From positions 620,001 to 684,000 of the forward strand of contig CAWIAG010000004.1 of assembly GCA_963834015.1 (NCBI GenBank): 64,000 nucleotides of DNA, in the 5' to 3' direction. Origin of the DNA: FEN-1297 sp963834015 (GTDB taxonomy: Bacteria; Bacteroidota; Ignavibacteria; Ignavibacteriales; Ignavibacteriaceae). This document shows, one piece after another, positions 63,551 through 64,000 of the stretch (the first letter of the stretch is position 1; every line of letters starts with the position of its first letter). Below the pieces are notes generated by a model. It worked only from the letters and a program-made list of their open reading frames with translations. It searched no databases and was not told the DNA's origin. Position numbers and translations under genes: made by a program.

Positions 63551-64000
63551 CTAATATTTAATTGTTCCTAAAGCTTTTTGAACATCCAGTTTGCTGATTA
63601 ATACCTGGTATAATGCTGTAATGTAGTTAACCTGTGTCGTCCTTAAATCCGTTTCTGCTGTAATTACTTCTAAGTAAGTCTTAATCCCGGATTTATATTG
63701 AAGTCGTATAATATTGTTAACCTCTTTTGCAAGATTAAGATTGTCCTTTTGAACATTGTAATTGTTAAGGTTGCTTTTATAATTTCCCAAAGCTTGTGTG
63801 TATTCTGTATTAAATGAATCTTTTAATGAAGTAAAATTAAAGTCTAATCTTTTAAGCTCTAATTCAGCCTGTTCAATTTCCTGGATACGTTTTCCGCCGG
63901 TAAAAATTGGAAACGATAATCCGATGCCGATATAAGAATTCGGATAATTTTTATTATAAAGTCCCGCCCACCGGTTATTATAATAATTCAAATTGTACTC
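63551..64000 (-). CDS. TolC-family outer-membrane factor, 5' part outside the window
   Basis: The minus-strand frame is open to the last base, so only the C-terminal ~149 residues are seen. They show a beta strand SYIGIGLSFPIFTGGKRIQE and two long helices (ELELKRLDFNFTSLKDSFN, NLAKEVNNIIRLQYKSGIK) with TYLEVITAETDLRTTQ, typical of the second repeat of TolC-like proteins. Forms the outer-membrane exit duct of the RND system. The TTG at 63991 is internal, not a start. Confidence 0.9.
   Translation of the reverse strand, partial: EYNLNYYNNRWAGLYNKNYPNSYIGIGLSFPIFTGGKRIQEIEQAELELKRLDFNFTSLKDSFNTEYTQALGNYKSNLNNYNVQKDNLNLAKEVNNIIRLQYKSGIKTYLEVITAETDLRTTQVNYITALYQVLISKLDVQKALGTIKY

Overview
The window looks like a chromosomal segment of a low-GC member of the Ignavibacteria (Bacteroidota/Chlorobi group). 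Two secreted proteins end in a type IX secretion (T9SS) sorting domain with the NYPNPFNP motif typical of that group. The window also carries a bacillithiol synthesis gene (bshA), a DUF5916 outer-membrane protein and many periplasmic or intracellular sugar enzymes. Gene families were assigned by reading motifs; no database search was possible.

Layout. 1-5.6 kb: the end of a T9SS surface protein, then a minus-strand operon of bshA, a small gene with an apparent CTG start, and an rRNA m5C methyltransferase. 5.6-14.6 kb: a decayed PfkB kinase, an RmlD-like reductase, the DUF5916 protein, a tRNA-Arg(CCU) preceded by six exact 99-bp repeats built from the tRNA 5' portion and two palindromes, a STAS-like/HEAT-like repeat protein, a decayed surface protein and an LA_2272-like protein. 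14.7-19.1 kb: a galactose operon (galK, galT, SGLT symporter) behind a LacI-type operator-like palindrome. 19.5-31.6 kb: a GH38 alpha-mannosidase, a MEMO-family protein, and a minus-strand set (MFS sugar transporter, ROK kinase, GH94 cellobiose phosphorylase, GH3 beta-glucosidase) that together fit cellobiose uptake, phosphorolysis and phosphorylation.

32-45 kb is accessory territory. It holds a BCAM0308-like zinc-ribbon protein, an isochorismatase-fold hydrolase, a barrel lipoprotein, a pair of overlapping DUF1670-like genes enclosed by 18-bp inverted repeats (a probable mobile element), and an M4 thermolysin-like metallopeptidase directly downstream of a small lipoprotein that resembles the M4 inhibitor emfourin. 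That inhibitor/protease cassette was duplicated; the second copy keeps its inhibitor but its protease is a remnant. The surviving protease has two in-frame stops in the signal-peptide region. A lone ParA ATPase and a TPR protein follow.

45.6-64 kb: a MacB/Lol-type ABC exporter operon (adaptor, ATPase, two permeases), 6-phosphogluconate dehydrogenase with a homopolymer frameshift, a cluster of glycosyltransferases, methyltransferases, an amidohydrolase and a B12-type radical SAM enzyme of unknown pathway, and an RND efflux operon (TolC-like, adaptor, AcrB-like) cut by the window edge.

The most interesting items are the tRNA-derived 99-bp array, the emfourin-like/M4 cassette with its decay, and the DUF1670-like two-gene element.
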